64,000 bases of DNA from Choricystis sp. odSpoLacu1 (Eukaryota > Chlorophyta > Trebouxiophyceae): NCBI GenBank assembly GCA_958009055.1, contig OY253659.1, positions 496,001 through 560,000 of the forward strand. Direction: 5' to 3'. The translations under genes were made by a program, and so were the position numbers. The notes below the pieces were generated by a model that did not search any database, was not told the origin of the DNA, and worked only from the letters and a program-made list of their open reading frames with translations. Shown here piece by piece: positions 49,103 through 58,873 of this stretch (its first letter is position 1; every line of letters starts with the position of its first letter).

Positions 49103-50995
49103 ATGGGCGACGCGCTTCACCGGCTGATTCAGGCCGTCTCTGCCTCCACCTCCGACTTCACGCCCGCCGCCGCGGCCGCCCTGCCGCCAGCGGTGGTAGA
49201 CGCTTGGTCCGAAGCCCCGCCCGGTCCGGCGCGGGACGCGCTGGACGCGGCGCTGGCTGGGGCGGGGTGGTGCGTCGAGGGTGGCGGTCCGAGCGCTGCG
49301 TTTGACGCGCGCACGCTGCTGTCGCGCCTCAAGGCGCTGCACTTTGCCGACCTGCAGGAAGTGGGCAAGGGGGCGTACGCTGTGGTGTACAAGGTGAGAG
49401 ACAGGGGGGGAGGGGGGGGGAGGGGGGGGCGGAGGCGAGGCCGATTTTTTTTTTTCGGCGAATGCCCCCGACGTTTCGAAAAAACACCGCCGCCCAAAAA
49501 CACCGACCCACCAACCACGACCCACCCACAATCTCACCTTTCTCCCTCTCCCACTCCATCAGGCCCGCGACCGCCTCACCGGCGACGTCATCACGCTCAA
49601 ACGCCTGACCGCGCCCGACGGTGGCGGCGACGGTGTGCCTCCCTCCGCGCTGCGCGAGGTGTCGCTGCTGGCGTCGCTTAAACACCCCAACATTGTGCGG
49701 TGAGTGTGGTTGTGATGTTGAGGCGGGGATGGTGGGCTTGAAAGGCTGCCATTGTGATGATCAAAAAGCGATCACGTTTTTTGTTTTTTTTTCCTCACAC
49801 CCTCTTCCACCCACCCCCCAGCCTCCGCGACGTCCTGTGGGACAGGCGCCGCCTCTACCTCATCCTGGAGTACGCCGACCTGGACTTGCGCGCCCTGCTG
49901 GACGCGGAAGCCGTCGCAGCTGCGGCCGCCCCCGCGCCGCGGTCCTCCCTTGCGCCCCCGCGCTCTCCCTCGCCGTCGCCGCCCCCGTCGCCGCCGCCGC
50001 GCGGCCTCCCCCTGCCCCGCGTCAAGGCGTACGCCTTTCAACTGCTGGCCGCCCTGGCCCACGCCCACGCCCACCGCGTGCTGCACCGGGACGTCAAACC
50101 CCAGAACGTGCTGGTGTGTGGTGGGGGTGGGGTGGGGGGGGGGGGCGAGTGGCGACGCCTCCGCCTCCGTCATCAAGCTCGCCGATTTTGGCCTCGCCCG
50201 CACCTTCACCCCCCCCGTCCGCCCCTACACCCACGACGTGGTGACCCTGTGGTACCGTGCCCCCGAACTGTTGCTGGGGGCGGCGTCGTACTCGACGCCG
50301 ATCGATGTGTGGGCGGCGGGGTGTGTGCTGGCGGAAATGGCGACCGGGGTCGCGCTCTTCCCGGGCGACTCGCAGGTGGGCCAGCTCGTGTCCATCTTCC
50401 GGGTGCGGGGCACGCCGACGGAGGCCGAGTGGCCCGGGGTGACGGGGCTGCCTGACTGGCAGGCCGCGTGGCCGGCGTGGCGGCCTGGGTCGCTCGTGGC
50501 TGCCGTGCCGCAGGTCGGCCCAGACGGCGCGGCCCTCCTCGACCGCCTGCTCTCCCTCGACCCGTCCTCCCGCATCACTGCCGCCGACGCGTTGGACCAC
50601 CCCTTCTTCGACGACGTGCGGGCGGCGCAGACGGCGGCCCTGGAGAGGGCGGCGGCAGAGCTGGCCGCGTGCGACGCGCGCGCGGCGGCGGCGGGCCGGG
50701 CGGCAGCCTGCACGGCCCCCCCCTCCCGGCGCGGCCTGCCGCGCACGCTGTCCGCGCCGTCGGGTGGCTGCATGGCCGCCGCGGCGGCTGCCGCCGCCGC
50801 GGCCCCCGCTGCCCCGTCCCCCCCCGCGCGCCGCCAGTGCCCCCCTCTGCCGCGGCCGCCGCGGTGGCGGCCGCGGTCGACGCGGCCGCCGCCCTCGCCC
50901 TGTCGTCGCCACCCACCAAACCACCCCTGGCGGCGCGCACGCCGCTGGCGCCGCTGGACGCGGCGGCGGCGGCGTGCGCGCCGGTGTGGCGGTGA
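49103..50995 (+). CDS. cyclin-dependent kinase, CDKB-like, with long N-terminal extension; frame breaks
   Basis: The exons are 49103-49393, 49563-49699 and 49822-50995. Kinase motifs are EVGKGAYAVVYKARDRLTGD, VITLKRL (catalytic Lys), PPSALREVSLLASLKHPNIV (the PSTAIRE-type cyclin-binding helix, closest to the CDKB form PPTALRE), HRDVKPQN, DFGLAR, T-loop THDVVTLWYRAPELLLG, and GDSQVGQLVSIFRVRGTPTE. An 85-residue helical extension precedes the kinase, and an Ala/Pro-rich tail follows. A 12-G run (50134-50145) breaks the frame just after HRDVKPQNVLV; dropping one base restores it. A second shift near 50818-50825 (C8) is needed to read the Ala-rich C-terminus to 50995. The repaired length is about 532 residues. 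Kinase identity is secure; the tail is not. Confidence 0.82.
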
Positions 50996-51968
50996 AAGCT
51001 TCCACAGAGGAAGAAAACAAGGCTTTTGTTTGTTTTGGTTTTGTTTCCATCCCCCCCCCCCCCCTGTCCCCCCCGAACGCCATCCCCATCCATTCATTGC
51101 GGTTGCTCCACTGAGAACGCCAGAAGAAGCCGATCCGCTGGGGAAGCGAGTGCCGCCGGCCCCGCCTGCCTCGACTTTGTGCAGGCGAGGTGAACTTTCG
51201 GCAGGCGAGCACACGACCGCCTCCCCGTGGACGCGCCCTTCTTTTTGCTCGCTCTGCCCCACACACGACTCCGCCACTCCGCCCCCCATCCTCCTTCCCC
51301 GGTCCCTCACCCCCACCCCCATCCATCTTGATCCGTGTCCCTCCAACATTTCTTTACTCAACAACACCCCATCCATCTCTCGAACCCCTGGGGTTTTTGA
51401 CACTCGGGCTTGTGTTTTTACTTCGTCTCCTTTTCTTTTTTCGCCATCAAACCCACACGCCGCACACTTAGTTTTCGGTCCCCCCCCCTCTTGTGTCTTC
51501 CCCCGCCGGTTTTCCTGCCCACGCTACTCGGGGCGCGTGTTTTGCGCAGCGCCTTTTCTTTCTTTGATTCTTCTTTCGGTGCCACAAAAACCACAACCAG
51601 GGCCCTTCCCCCCCCCGACCTGAGAAAAAAAAAAACGCCCCACCCCCTCGCCTTTTTTTTTTGCCGCCGGCCTTCTTTCGTATCCGATCCGCGTTTAAGA
51701 ACCCACCCCACCACCATCAATCAAAAACACGACCCTCGTGTCAGGCTTGCCAGTGAGTTCTTTTGCTCCCCATTTCTTCGTTTCTTTTGATTGACACCCC
51801 CACACCTTCCGACCTGTGCCCAACCGGGAGGGAAAAGACACACCGTCCAGAGAGAGAAGACACCACCACCGCCCGACCGTTCTTGTAACAGCAGAAAACA
51901 AACAGGCTTTCCATTCTTCCTTTGATCAAAAACTACAGAAAAGGCAGAGGGAGAGACACATCTTCTCT
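50996..51968. other. convergent intergenic region, CDK / ANK-BTB
   Basis: At 973 bp this is the longest gap. It contains A-, T- and C-rich runs (C13 near 51052, T9 near 51652, A11 near 51626) and pyrimidine-rich stretches with no supported gene on either strand. A small unannotated non-coding RNA cannot be excluded, but nothing in the sequence shows one. Confidence 0.55.
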
Positions 51969-53828
51969 TCACCCAACCTGGGGGCACGCGACGCCCGCCG
52001 CGTCGGCGACCGCCGCCAGCCGCGCGTCGAAGCAGGCGGCCGCCGCGTCGCGGTCTCCTCCCGCAGCTTCTAAAAAAACTTCGCGCGTGTCTTCAATCAG
52101 GCTCTGCACCCCCAAGCCGCCAGGGCCACCCTCTCCCGTGATGACGCCGCGCGAGCGAGCCGACGCGGCGGCCGCCGCGTCTGCGTCGGCGGCGGACGCG
52201 GCGGCCACCAGGGCGGCCAACGCTGCTGCGTCGGGAGAGGGGTCGCTGCCCGCTTGAGCCGCTGCCACGACGGCGTCAGCAGCCGCGTCGAACGCGGCGG
52301 CGACGCGGGTCAGGGCCGCCCTGCGCAGCGTGGCGGCGCCGCGCGCGTCGGCGGAGAACAGGATTTCGCAAACCGCCCGCAGGGGGGGTGGGAGGCCTCC
52401 CCGCTCGGCCGCGGACCACGCTGTGTCGACCGCGCCCCCGGCCGCGCGCTTCGCGCCCGCCACCAGCATCACGTCCGCCGACGCCATCAGGGCGTCGACG
52501 GTGGGCGGGTGGACAGAATTCGCGCCGTCCTCCTCACCGGCCAGCGCGTCGGGCGGCAGGGCGCCACAATGCACAAACCGCAGCAGCGCGGCGAGCGGGC
52601 GGGCGGGGACACCAACGCGCACGCGCGGCAGCGGGCGACCGGGGAGCGGGGGGGGGCGCAGGCCGTCTCCCTCCCCTGCAGTGACGCCAGCCGCCCCATT
52701 AAAGCGTAACGCAGCGGCCAGGTAGGGCGATCTCGCCGCCAGCAGGGCGGCGTGTGCGCGAAAGAAGAGGGTGGGCTGCGCGTCGGTCGGGAGCAGCAAA
52801 ACGTCGGCCACGTCGGACGCTGGCCCATCCACCCCCTGTGCCGCCAGCGCGGCCGACGCGTCCGCCAGGGCGCCCAGGTGGGCCGCCAGCCGGGCGCGGC
52901 GGGGCAGGGCGGCCGGGTGGACGACGAAACGTGTCGCGGCCGCGGCGGCGCGGCGCGCGGCGGCGGCCGCGCCGCCGTCGGCGCCATTCTTCAACCGAGC
53001 ATAATGCTGCTGCGTCGCCAGCTCGGCGTCCATGGCTGTGGCGATGCCTGTCAGCCCCGCTGCGCGGGCGGCGGCCGCCAGGGACGCGGGGGCTGCGTCC
53101 GAGGCGGGCACTTCGACGCGGTCGGTCGCGAGTGTCGCAACCAACCCGGCGAGCACGGTGGCCGTCAGCCCCTTGCCGCCCCGCAACCACACCGTCTGCG
53201 CGTGCTGCCAATCTTTGCCCAACCGCTTGCGAAACAGGGGGGCCCGCCACAGGAGGAAGCGGTGGGCGCGCACCTCTCCAACGACTCGCCCCGGCCCGCT
53301 GCCGCTGCTGCCGTCACCCCCGTCGCCCAGCCTCAGCGCGATGTCGGGGGCCAACGCTGCCGCCCGGGCGGCGTCCGCGTCGGCGCCCCCCCCCGCCAGC
53401 CAGCAGGGTGTGCCAGCCGGCAGCAGGGGGGCGAGGGGAGCGAGAGACGAGCCCAGCGGGCACAGCGGGGGCGCCACCGCGCGCGCGGCGCGCAGGAGGG
53501 CCTTTGTTTCCGCGTTCAGGGCAGCGTAAATGGCTCGCACACCTTCGAACGATTGTTCGTCCGCGACCGCGCCTGCCGCCAGCAGGAGGTCGACCGCGCG
53601 CGTGTGCCCCACCAGCGACGCGTACAACAGGGGCGTCGCGTCCCACCTGTCCCGGTGCAGCACACACTCCGGGTTGGCGGTGATGAGCTTGGTCAAACTC
53701 TCGCAATCGCCCAGGCGGGCGGCCAGGAAGGCGTCTGCACCCGGGGGGGCGGGGCGCGGGCGGACGTGGTCGTAGGGGGAGGGTTCGTCCGAGTCGGACG
53801 CGTCGGAAGGGTGGGGCTGGTTCTCCAT
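51969..53828 (-). CDS. ankyrin-repeat and double BTB protein (ABTB1/BPOZ-like)
   Basis: A single exon encodes 619 residues. An acidic start (SDASDSDEPSPYDH) leads to ankyrin-like repeats (FLAARLGDCESLTKLITANP, WDATPLLYASLVGHTRAVDL). A first BTB domain (GEVRAHRFLLWRAPLFRKRL) and a second (LFFRAHAALLAARSPYLAAA) follow, then an Ala-rich helical C-terminus. The order ANK-BTB-BTB matches ABTB1/BPOZ, thought to be an adaptor for Cullin-3 ubiquitin ligases and linked to translation elongation factor eEF1A. The role here is inferred. It is divergent from uS15 by 153 bp. No frame break. Confidence 0.85.
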   Translation of the reverse strand: MENQPHPSDASDSDEPSPYDHVRPRPAPPGADAFLAARLGDCESLTKLITANPECVLHRDRWDATPLLYASLVGHTRAVDLLLAAGAVADEQSFEGVRAIYAALNAETKALLRAARAVAPPLCPLGSSLAPLAPLLPAGTPCWLAGGGADADAARAAALAPDIALRLGDGGDGSSGSGPGRVVGEVRAHRFLLWRAPLFRKRLGKDWQHAQTVWLRGGKGLTATVLAGLVATLATDRVEVPASDAAPASLAAAARAAGLTGIATAMDAELATQQHYARLKNGADGGAAAAARRAAAAATRFVVHPAALPRRARLAAHLGALADASAALAAQGVDGPASDVADVLLLPTDAQPTLFFRAHAALLAARSPYLAAALRFNGAAGVTAGEGDGLRPPPLPGRPLPRVRVGVPARPLAALLRFVHCGALPPDALAGEEDGANSVHPPTVDALMASADVMLVAGAKRAAGGAVDTAWSAAERGGLPPPLRAVCEILFSADARGAATLRRAALTRVAAAFDAAADAVVAAAQAGSDPSPDAAALAALVAAASAADADAAAAASARSRGVITGEGGPGGLGVQSLIEDTREVFLEAAGGDRDAAAACFDARLAAVADAAGVACPQVG

Positions 53829-53981
53829 GGTATCTGTTGGGACACAATGCGCGGGCTGCCTGGTTTGGGAGCAAGAAAAAAAAAAAACACACGATTGTGG
53901 GGAGATAGAGAGCGCGAGCGTCGGTGTCTTGGCCACACCGTCGTGCTTTTCGTTGCGTGCTGTTGTCTGCGTGCCTTCAAA
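53829..53981. promoter_or_regulatory. divergent promoter region, ANK-BTB / uS15
   Basis: A 153-bp gap with an A12-type run near 53877-53887. Function is inferred from position. Confidence 0.45.
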
Positions 53982-54777
53982 ATGCAGCTGCCCACCCGCA
54001 CTGGTGCGTCCACGCGACACGCGCCACGCGCCCACGCGTGCCGCAATGCGCGTTCGTGGGGCGTGGGCGGGGGCAGAGGGCGGCTGTGCGTGGGGCCGGC
54101 GCGGCGCGGCCGAGCTTGGGCGAGAGCCCACCGACGAAGTGCGGGCGGCGCGCGCGGCCGCCCACGCCCGCGCGCCCACGGCCTCGCACCCCACGCCTCG
54201 CGCGCATTCGGTCCCTGCCCGGCCGCGGGGGGGAGGGATGCAGGGGAGAGAGCCCGCCCGCGTGCGTGCCGCCGCCCCCCCGCTCCCCCAAAGCCGCCGC
54301 CCACGGTCGCCCTCTCTCTCGCTCACCCTCCTCCCCCGCCCTCCCCACTCAGCCGTCCTCCGCGGCACCCCCGTCGCCGCCCGCCCGACCGCCCGCCGCG
54401 TCGCCGCCCCCGCCGCCCGCGCCCCTCTCACCGTGGATGCGCGCTACCGGGGCGTCGGCACCGACCTGTCGAAAGTGCCGTCCCTCCAGCGCTCGCCCTC
54501 GGACACGGGGTCGTCCGAGGTGCAGGTCGCCCGCCTCTCCGCCCGCGTGCTGCAGCTGACGTCCCACCTGCAGACCCACCGCAAAGACTATGCCGCCACT
54601 CGTGGGTTGATGGCCGTCCTGTCTCAGCGGCGGCGCCTGCTGCGCTACCTGTACACACACGACCGCGCCATGTACGAACGCTGCCTGGCTGAACTCGGGG
54701 TCCGCCCCCTCAAAGCCAACGCGGGGCGGGGGGTCATGGTCAAGCTGGGTGGCGTGGAGGCGGCGGTGGCGCAGTGA
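53982..54777 (+). CDS. organellar small-subunit ribosomal protein uS15
   Basis: The exons are 53982-54003 (22 bp: MQLPTRT plus one base) and 54353-54777, with a 349-bp intron. The phases match exactly, giving 148 residues. The leader (VLRGTPVAARPTARRVAAPA) is basic and acid-free, as expected for plastid or mitochondrial import. The mature domain has the bacterial-type S15 signature: DTGSSEVQVARLSARVLQLT, HLQTHRKDYAATRGLMAVLS, QRRRLLRYLYTHD. It binds 16S rRNA early in 30S assembly. The 7-codon first exon is inferred from phase and splice consensus; an alternative start inside the first intron is less likely. Confidence 0.87.
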
Positions 54778-54788
54778 TGGTTTGTTTT

Positions 54789-54790
<2 letters not shown>

Positions 54791-54820
<30 letters not shown>
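54791..54820 (+). repeat. (TG)15 microsatellite after uS15
   Basis: A perfect TG dinucleotide run 14 bp after the uS15 stop. Confidence 0.95.
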
Positions 54821-54822
<2 letters not shown>

Positions 54823-54988
54823 GGTGTGTGTGCGGGTGGGCGGGTGGGTGACTTGTTTGTGTGATGCGACTCTTTTTTCACCCCATCATCTCAGTTCCTT
54901 ATTCTTCTTCTTCATCACAAAATCATTCGCGCGCGAACAGCCAAAAAAGGGGGGGAGGAGAGAACTCGTCCTGCGCAGCGCTGGGGGC

Positions 54989-55042
54989 GGGGGGGGGGGG
55001 GGGGGGGGGGGAGGGCGGGTGTTCCACCCGCCCCCCCCCCCT
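54989..55042 (+). repeat. G23 run and C-rich partner forming a hairpin between convergent genes
   Basis: Twenty-three consecutive G (54989-55011) are followed by AGGGCGGGTG, the loop TTC, then CACCCGCC and a C-run. The central 8-bp stem GGCGGGTG/CACCCGCC is perfect and could extend by G:C pairing of the runs. It lies between the converging uS15 and DUF92 genes. A transcription-termination or insulating role is conceivable but unproven. Confidence 0.7.
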
Positions 55043-55061
55043 CCACCTCCCACCTCACAAA

Positions 55062-56370
55062 TCACCACCCGCCACACACCACCCCCACCACCGCGCACGC
55101 TGTGCCCACAGCCACCACCGCAGAGGACACAAGGTTGACTGCGGCGTTGGACAAAAGGGGGAGGCCAGCAACCCGCATCACGTCGGGGCCTGGCACAGAC
55201 ACAACGCGGTCAGACACCACATTGACGCCCGTGAACTGCACCGTCGCCCCCAGCAGACTGTCGATGAGTGACCCGACGAGCCCTGCCGCGATGGACAGAG
55301 GGAGAAGGTAGAGGGTGGATGCCGCCACGGTGGCGGCAACGGAAGCGTCGCGCGCGGCGGCCGCCGCCGCCGCCGCGCCCGCCCCCCAGAACGCGGCCCC
55401 CGCCACGCCGCCCCCCGCCAGGGCGCCGGCAAGACCCACCAACGTCACGCCACCATTGGTGCCGGCGCGCACGGGGCGGCCAGAGGTGATGAGGCGGGGA
55501 GTCGCGGAGGCGAGAGACCCCAGCTCTGACGAAAACGTGTCCCCCGCCGCGCACGCGAGCCAGCCCAAGGCTCCGCCCGCGGCCGCGATGGCGGCGACGG
55601 GGATGGAGGAGGGAGAGGCCAGCACAAAATCGCCAGAGGCGGTGCCCGAAAGGGCAGCAGCCGCGATGGCCAGCAGCGCAGGCCCCGCCCCCGCGGCCGC
55701 CACCTGCCCCGCCCGCCGCTGGCCGCCGGGGCGGTAGTCGGTGTCCAGCTCAGCTTTGCGGGTGGCACCCGCCCGCGTCAGGGCGGTGCCGGCGAAGAAG
55801 AAGGCGAGCACAGTCGCGCCCACGCGCAGCGAGGCACCGAGGGACGCGGCCCCCACCGCCACGGCGGCAGCAGCGCCGCTCTTGCTGAGGGCACGGGACC
55901 GCAGGCCGGACGCGCCGACGGCGGCTGCCACGGCGGCGGCTGACGCGGCGCGGGGGGGGGCGCCGTGGGCGGCGGCGAGGAGGAGGAGAGCGGCCGCGGC
56001 GGCGGCCTTCACACCACGCGCCGCCGCGCGCAGGGCGGGGGGCAGGGGGCGCCGGGGGCGGGCGGACGGCAGCAGGGGGACGCGGTCCAGGGCGTGCTCG
56101 GCGGCGGCGACGGCGGCAGAGGCGCGGGCGAGCGCGGCGGCGACCTGGGGGAAGAGAGGGGGGGTCTTCTCGAGTCGGGTCTGGTGTGCCTCGGCGGTTG
56201 GCGGTCCCCACTTTGTGCTCGCCGCCACACATTCCAACCCACACTCTCACCTTGTCCTTGCCCGCGGCCGGCGGTGGCGCCCGGGCGGCCGAGTCGGGGG
56301 CCGCGCGCACGGCGACGGCGCGCCGGCGCGCCGGCGCGACGCGGCGCGGCGGGGTGGCCGCGACGCGCAT
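55062..56370 (-). CDS. DUF92 (TMEM19/PGR/VTE6-family) integral membrane protein, plastid-type
   Basis: The minus-strand exons are 56370-56251 and 56144-55062 (106-bp intron), giving 400 residues. Exon 1 encodes a 40-residue Arg/Ala/Pro leader like a plastid transit peptide. Multiple hydrophobic helices follow. DUF92 signatures are GATRKAELDTDYRPGGQRRA, CAAGDTFSSELGSLASATPR with LITSGRPV, and GTNGGVTLVGLAGALAGGGV. The TDYRPGGQRRAGQV segment resembles the TMEM19/PGR branch, while the transit-like leader would suit VTE6, the plastid phytyl-phosphate kinase in the same family. I cannot decide between them. The ends of the helices are not assigned in detail. Confidence 0.82.
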
Positions 56371-56738
56371 TGGGGCTGAAAGCGGGAAGCGCGGGTGGGG
56401 GTGGTTTATTGAGTGGTGTCGGGCTATGCGCCGAGTGTCGAGGCGAGGCGAGGCGCGGGGGCGAGAGGCAAGCAAGCGCCACTCGTTGGACCGTTCTCTT
56501 GTGGCTCTCTTCCTTCCTCCTTGCTTTTTCCCCACACACACAACAGCCAACAGGGTGGCTCACCCCTCTTTTACATACGATGTTTTGTTAGTAAACAAAT
56601 TTCGTCGCATAAACACGGCCAGCGCGTGCGCGCGTGCGTGTGTGTGTGCCCTTGATTTTTGATTGTCGTTTCGTTAACCCCCAAAGAAAGAGAAAAGAAA
56701 CTCTCTCTCTCTCTCACGCACCCCAAGAAACAACTCTC
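56371..56738. other. intergenic region between mTERF and DUF92 genes
   Basis: This 368-bp gap lies between two minus-strand genes and holds the DUF92 promoter and the mTERF 3' end. It includes an AT-richer patch (ACATACGATGTTTTGTTAGT, near 56573-56592) unusual for this window. No coding frame is supported. Confidence 0.55.
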
Positions 56739-57950
56739 TCACGCCTTGAACCCATACTTGGCCGCGTTCGCGGACGCCCACGCCTTGCGGAAGGCCAGGA
56801 ACTCGGCAGCGGCGCCGGGCGCGCTGAGGCGTTCCGCAGCGAAAGCTTCATCCGTCCCGTCCAGCAGGTGGCTGACGTCGCTGGGAACCTTGCCCGACGC
56901 CAGCTTGGCCGCAAACTCGATGCGGGGGCCCGACGTCTTGGGCAGGGAGCGGGCGAGGAAGCGGGGGGCGGAGGGCAGGTCGGTCGGTTTCTTGCCGATC
57001 GTCCCCCAAAACTTGAGCTTGGCCTGCATCGAGCCAGACGTCAGCGCCCGCCGGAACAGGACGGGCGCCCCCAGCAGCAGGGTTTTGACGCCCGCGTCAG
57101 ACACGCCTTGAGACTTGAGGGTGGCCACGTTTTCGCGCGCGACACTCAGCGGGCAGTGAAAGATGGTGGGGTGCCCCACCAGCAACATCGCCAGGTCGGC
57201 CCCCGTGATGCCCAAGGATTTGAGGTATTCGACCGTGGGTTTGAGGTCGTTGCCGACGCCGATGGAGAGCAGGTCAGGGGAGGCGGTCAGCATTTTGCGC
57301 AGGCCCGCCGCGTCGATGCCCAGTCCCTCAAAAAACGCGGCTTTGGGTTTCAGCGTCTCCTCCACATCGTACGTCAGGATGATGGGGCGGGCGGCCGCGA
57401 TGCGGGCCAGGGTAGAGGCGCGCAGGCCGAGGGAGGAGCGGAAGAAGGCGACGGTCGGGGCGAGGTGCCTGTCGAGCGACAGCGCCAGCAGCCTCGGCTG
57501 AGCCGCCAGCACGCCGCCCAGCGCGTCCCCCGCCAGGCCCGCATGCTGCTGCAGCAGGCCGACTTTGGGGCGGAGGACGGTGTCGACGCCGGCTTTGAGC
57601 GCGTCCGGGTGTTTGGCCGCGATCGAGTCAAGGTGGGACGCGGAGAGGCCGACCGACTTCAAAAAGGAGGAGGCGTCGCCCGAGGAGGCGGCGCCATCGC
57701 GGGAGGAGGCGGCGCGGGTGACGACGAGGCGGGGGGACGGGTGGCGGGCCGGGGTCGGGATGTGGGTGGGTGGGAGGGAGGGAGAGATGGGCATGCGGTC
57801 GCGGGCGGCCGCCCTGCTTGGCGGTTGGCGCGTTGGAAGCCCCGCGTCTCCACAGCATGTGTTGATGTCTCCACGCCGTCGCCAGGCGGTGGCATCCGGG
57901 CCCCCGCGCAGCGCGGTCGGCGAGAACACGCCAAAATTCGGCGCGGTCAT
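56739..57950 (-). CDS. mTERF-family organellar regulator
   Basis: A single exon on the minus strand encodes 403 residues from the ATG at 57950. The first 80 residues are basic and Ser/Thr/Pro-rich, suggesting import into plastid or mitochondrion. Helical mTERF repeats follow (ASSFLKSVGLSASHLDSIAA, LKPKAAFFEGLGIDAAGLRK, LKPTVEYLKSLGITGADLAM), each with the P-x-x-x-x-x-L-x-x-x-G-(I/L) pattern. Family members bind organellar DNA or RNA and affect transcription, splicing or rRNA maturation. The target is unknown. The TGA stop is followed by GAGAGTTG. An alternative start at a later Met (MPISPS) would remove most of the leader. Confidence 0.87.
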   Translation of the reverse strand: MTAPNFGVFSPTALRGGPDATAWRRRGDINTCCGDAGLPTRQPPSRAAARDRMPISPSLPPTHIPTPARHPSPRLVVTRAASSRDGAASSGDASSFLKSVGLSASHLDSIAAKHPDALKAGVDTVLRPKVGLLQQHAGLAGDALGGVLAAQPRLLALSLDRHLAPTVAFFRSSLGLRASTLARIAAARPIILTYDVEETLKPKAAFFEGLGIDAAGLRKMLTASPDLLSIGVGNDLKPTVEYLKSLGITGADLAMLLVGHPTIFHCPLSVARENVATLKSQGVSDAGVKTLLLGAPVLFRRALTSGSMQAKLKFWGTIGKKPTDLPSAPRFLARSLPKTSGPRIEFAAKLASGKVPSDVSHLLDGTDEAFAAERLSAPGAAAEFLAFRKAWASANAAKYGFKA

Positions 57951-58231
57951 TGCGTGCCCCGCCCGCTTTCCCTCCCACCCGCCCCCCCCTCTCTGCTCAC
58001 CCTGCCGGCCGGCCGAGCGCACGCAGCGCGCTCATCAAATAGACACGCGCCGTGGTGACCGTGTGTGGTGGGAGGAGGAGAGAGTGGTGAGGAAAAAGGC
58101 AGGCGCGAAAACAAACACGACGATTCTGTCCTCAAAATAAAAACACCCTCCCAAATTTCCTCTTTTCGTCGCGGGGGGGGACGCGGCGCGTCCGACACAA
58201 CGCACAGACCAAGCACCAGCCTTCCCCACAT
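57951..58231. promoter_or_regulatory. divergent promoter region, mTERF / small membrane protein
   Basis: A 281-bp gap between two outward-facing starts, with an AAAATAAAAAC patch near 58134. Function is inferred from position. Confidence 0.45.
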
Positions 58232-58630
58232 ATGCCACCCCCACCCGACACCCCCCACGTCTTCACCGCCACCCCACTGACCTCTGCTGCGGCGGGCGCC
58301 GGCGTAGCCACGCTGGCCGCTCTCACCGCCGCCACCCTGCACTGGCGCTCCACCGCCGCCACCCTGGCGGAGGAAGGCATCGATGCCACTGCCCGGCGGG
58401 CGGCCCTGCCCCACGCCGCGCGCGCGCTGGGGGTGGCCAGTGTCGCGACGCTGGTTGTTGGTGGTGTGACACTGGTGCTCGCTGGCTCTGTTTTCGGCAT
58501 CTCTTTCGCTCCCAGCACAGAGGTGGGCACGCCGTCAGTGGCGCTGGACACGGTGGATCGAGTGCGGAGTGAGGTGAGGCGGGGGGTGAGGGCCCAACTC
58601 TTTGGGCGTGAGGAGGAGCCACCCGGGTGA
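58232..58630 (+). CDS. small two-helix membrane protein (possibly TMEM242-like)
   Basis: A single exon encodes 132 residues. Two hydrophobic segments (AAAGAGVATLAALTAATL near residue 20 and ARALGVASVATLVVGGVTLV near residue 63) surround an acidic/basic loop (EEGIDATARRAALPHAARAL). The pattern of a Gly/Ala-rich first helix, an ALP-x-A-x-RALG motif and a second helix recalls TMEM242-type proteins linked to ATP synthase assembly, but the match is weak. The C-terminus is charged (DRVRSEVRRGVRAQLFG). The start lies in CACATATGCCAC; it would be translated from a compact unspliced transcript. Treat the family name as a suggestion. Confidence 0.6.
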   Translation: MPPPPDTPHVFTATPLTSAAAGAGVATLAALTAATLHWRSTAATLAEEGIDATARRAALPHAARALGVASVATLVVGGVTLVLAGSVFGISFAPSTEVGTPSVALDTVDRVRSEVRRGVRAQLFGREEEPPG

Positions 58631-58873
58631 AATGAGAAAAAGGCAATGGTTTTCTTCGGTTGTTTTGTTTTTTGGGGCAGCATTGTGTCAACACTTGTCA
58701 TGGGCGTGTGTGATCGGCAGATTGTTGACGGCGGCCGGGAGCCAAAACCCAACGACACAAAAAAAAAACGACGTCGGTGGCGTGTCAGTCGTCGCGCACA
58801 CACACGACTGAACCTCTTCGTCTCCGTTTTCGTGATCCCTACGGCACGCGGCCCCCCCCTTTCCACCCCGATC

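Noticed and set aside
52752..54692. Plus-strand open frame of about 646 codons opposite the ANK-BTB gene
   Set aside because: Low-complexity shadow frame; the minus strand carries the recognisable ankyrin and BTB motifs and the plus strand carries uS15 in another frame.
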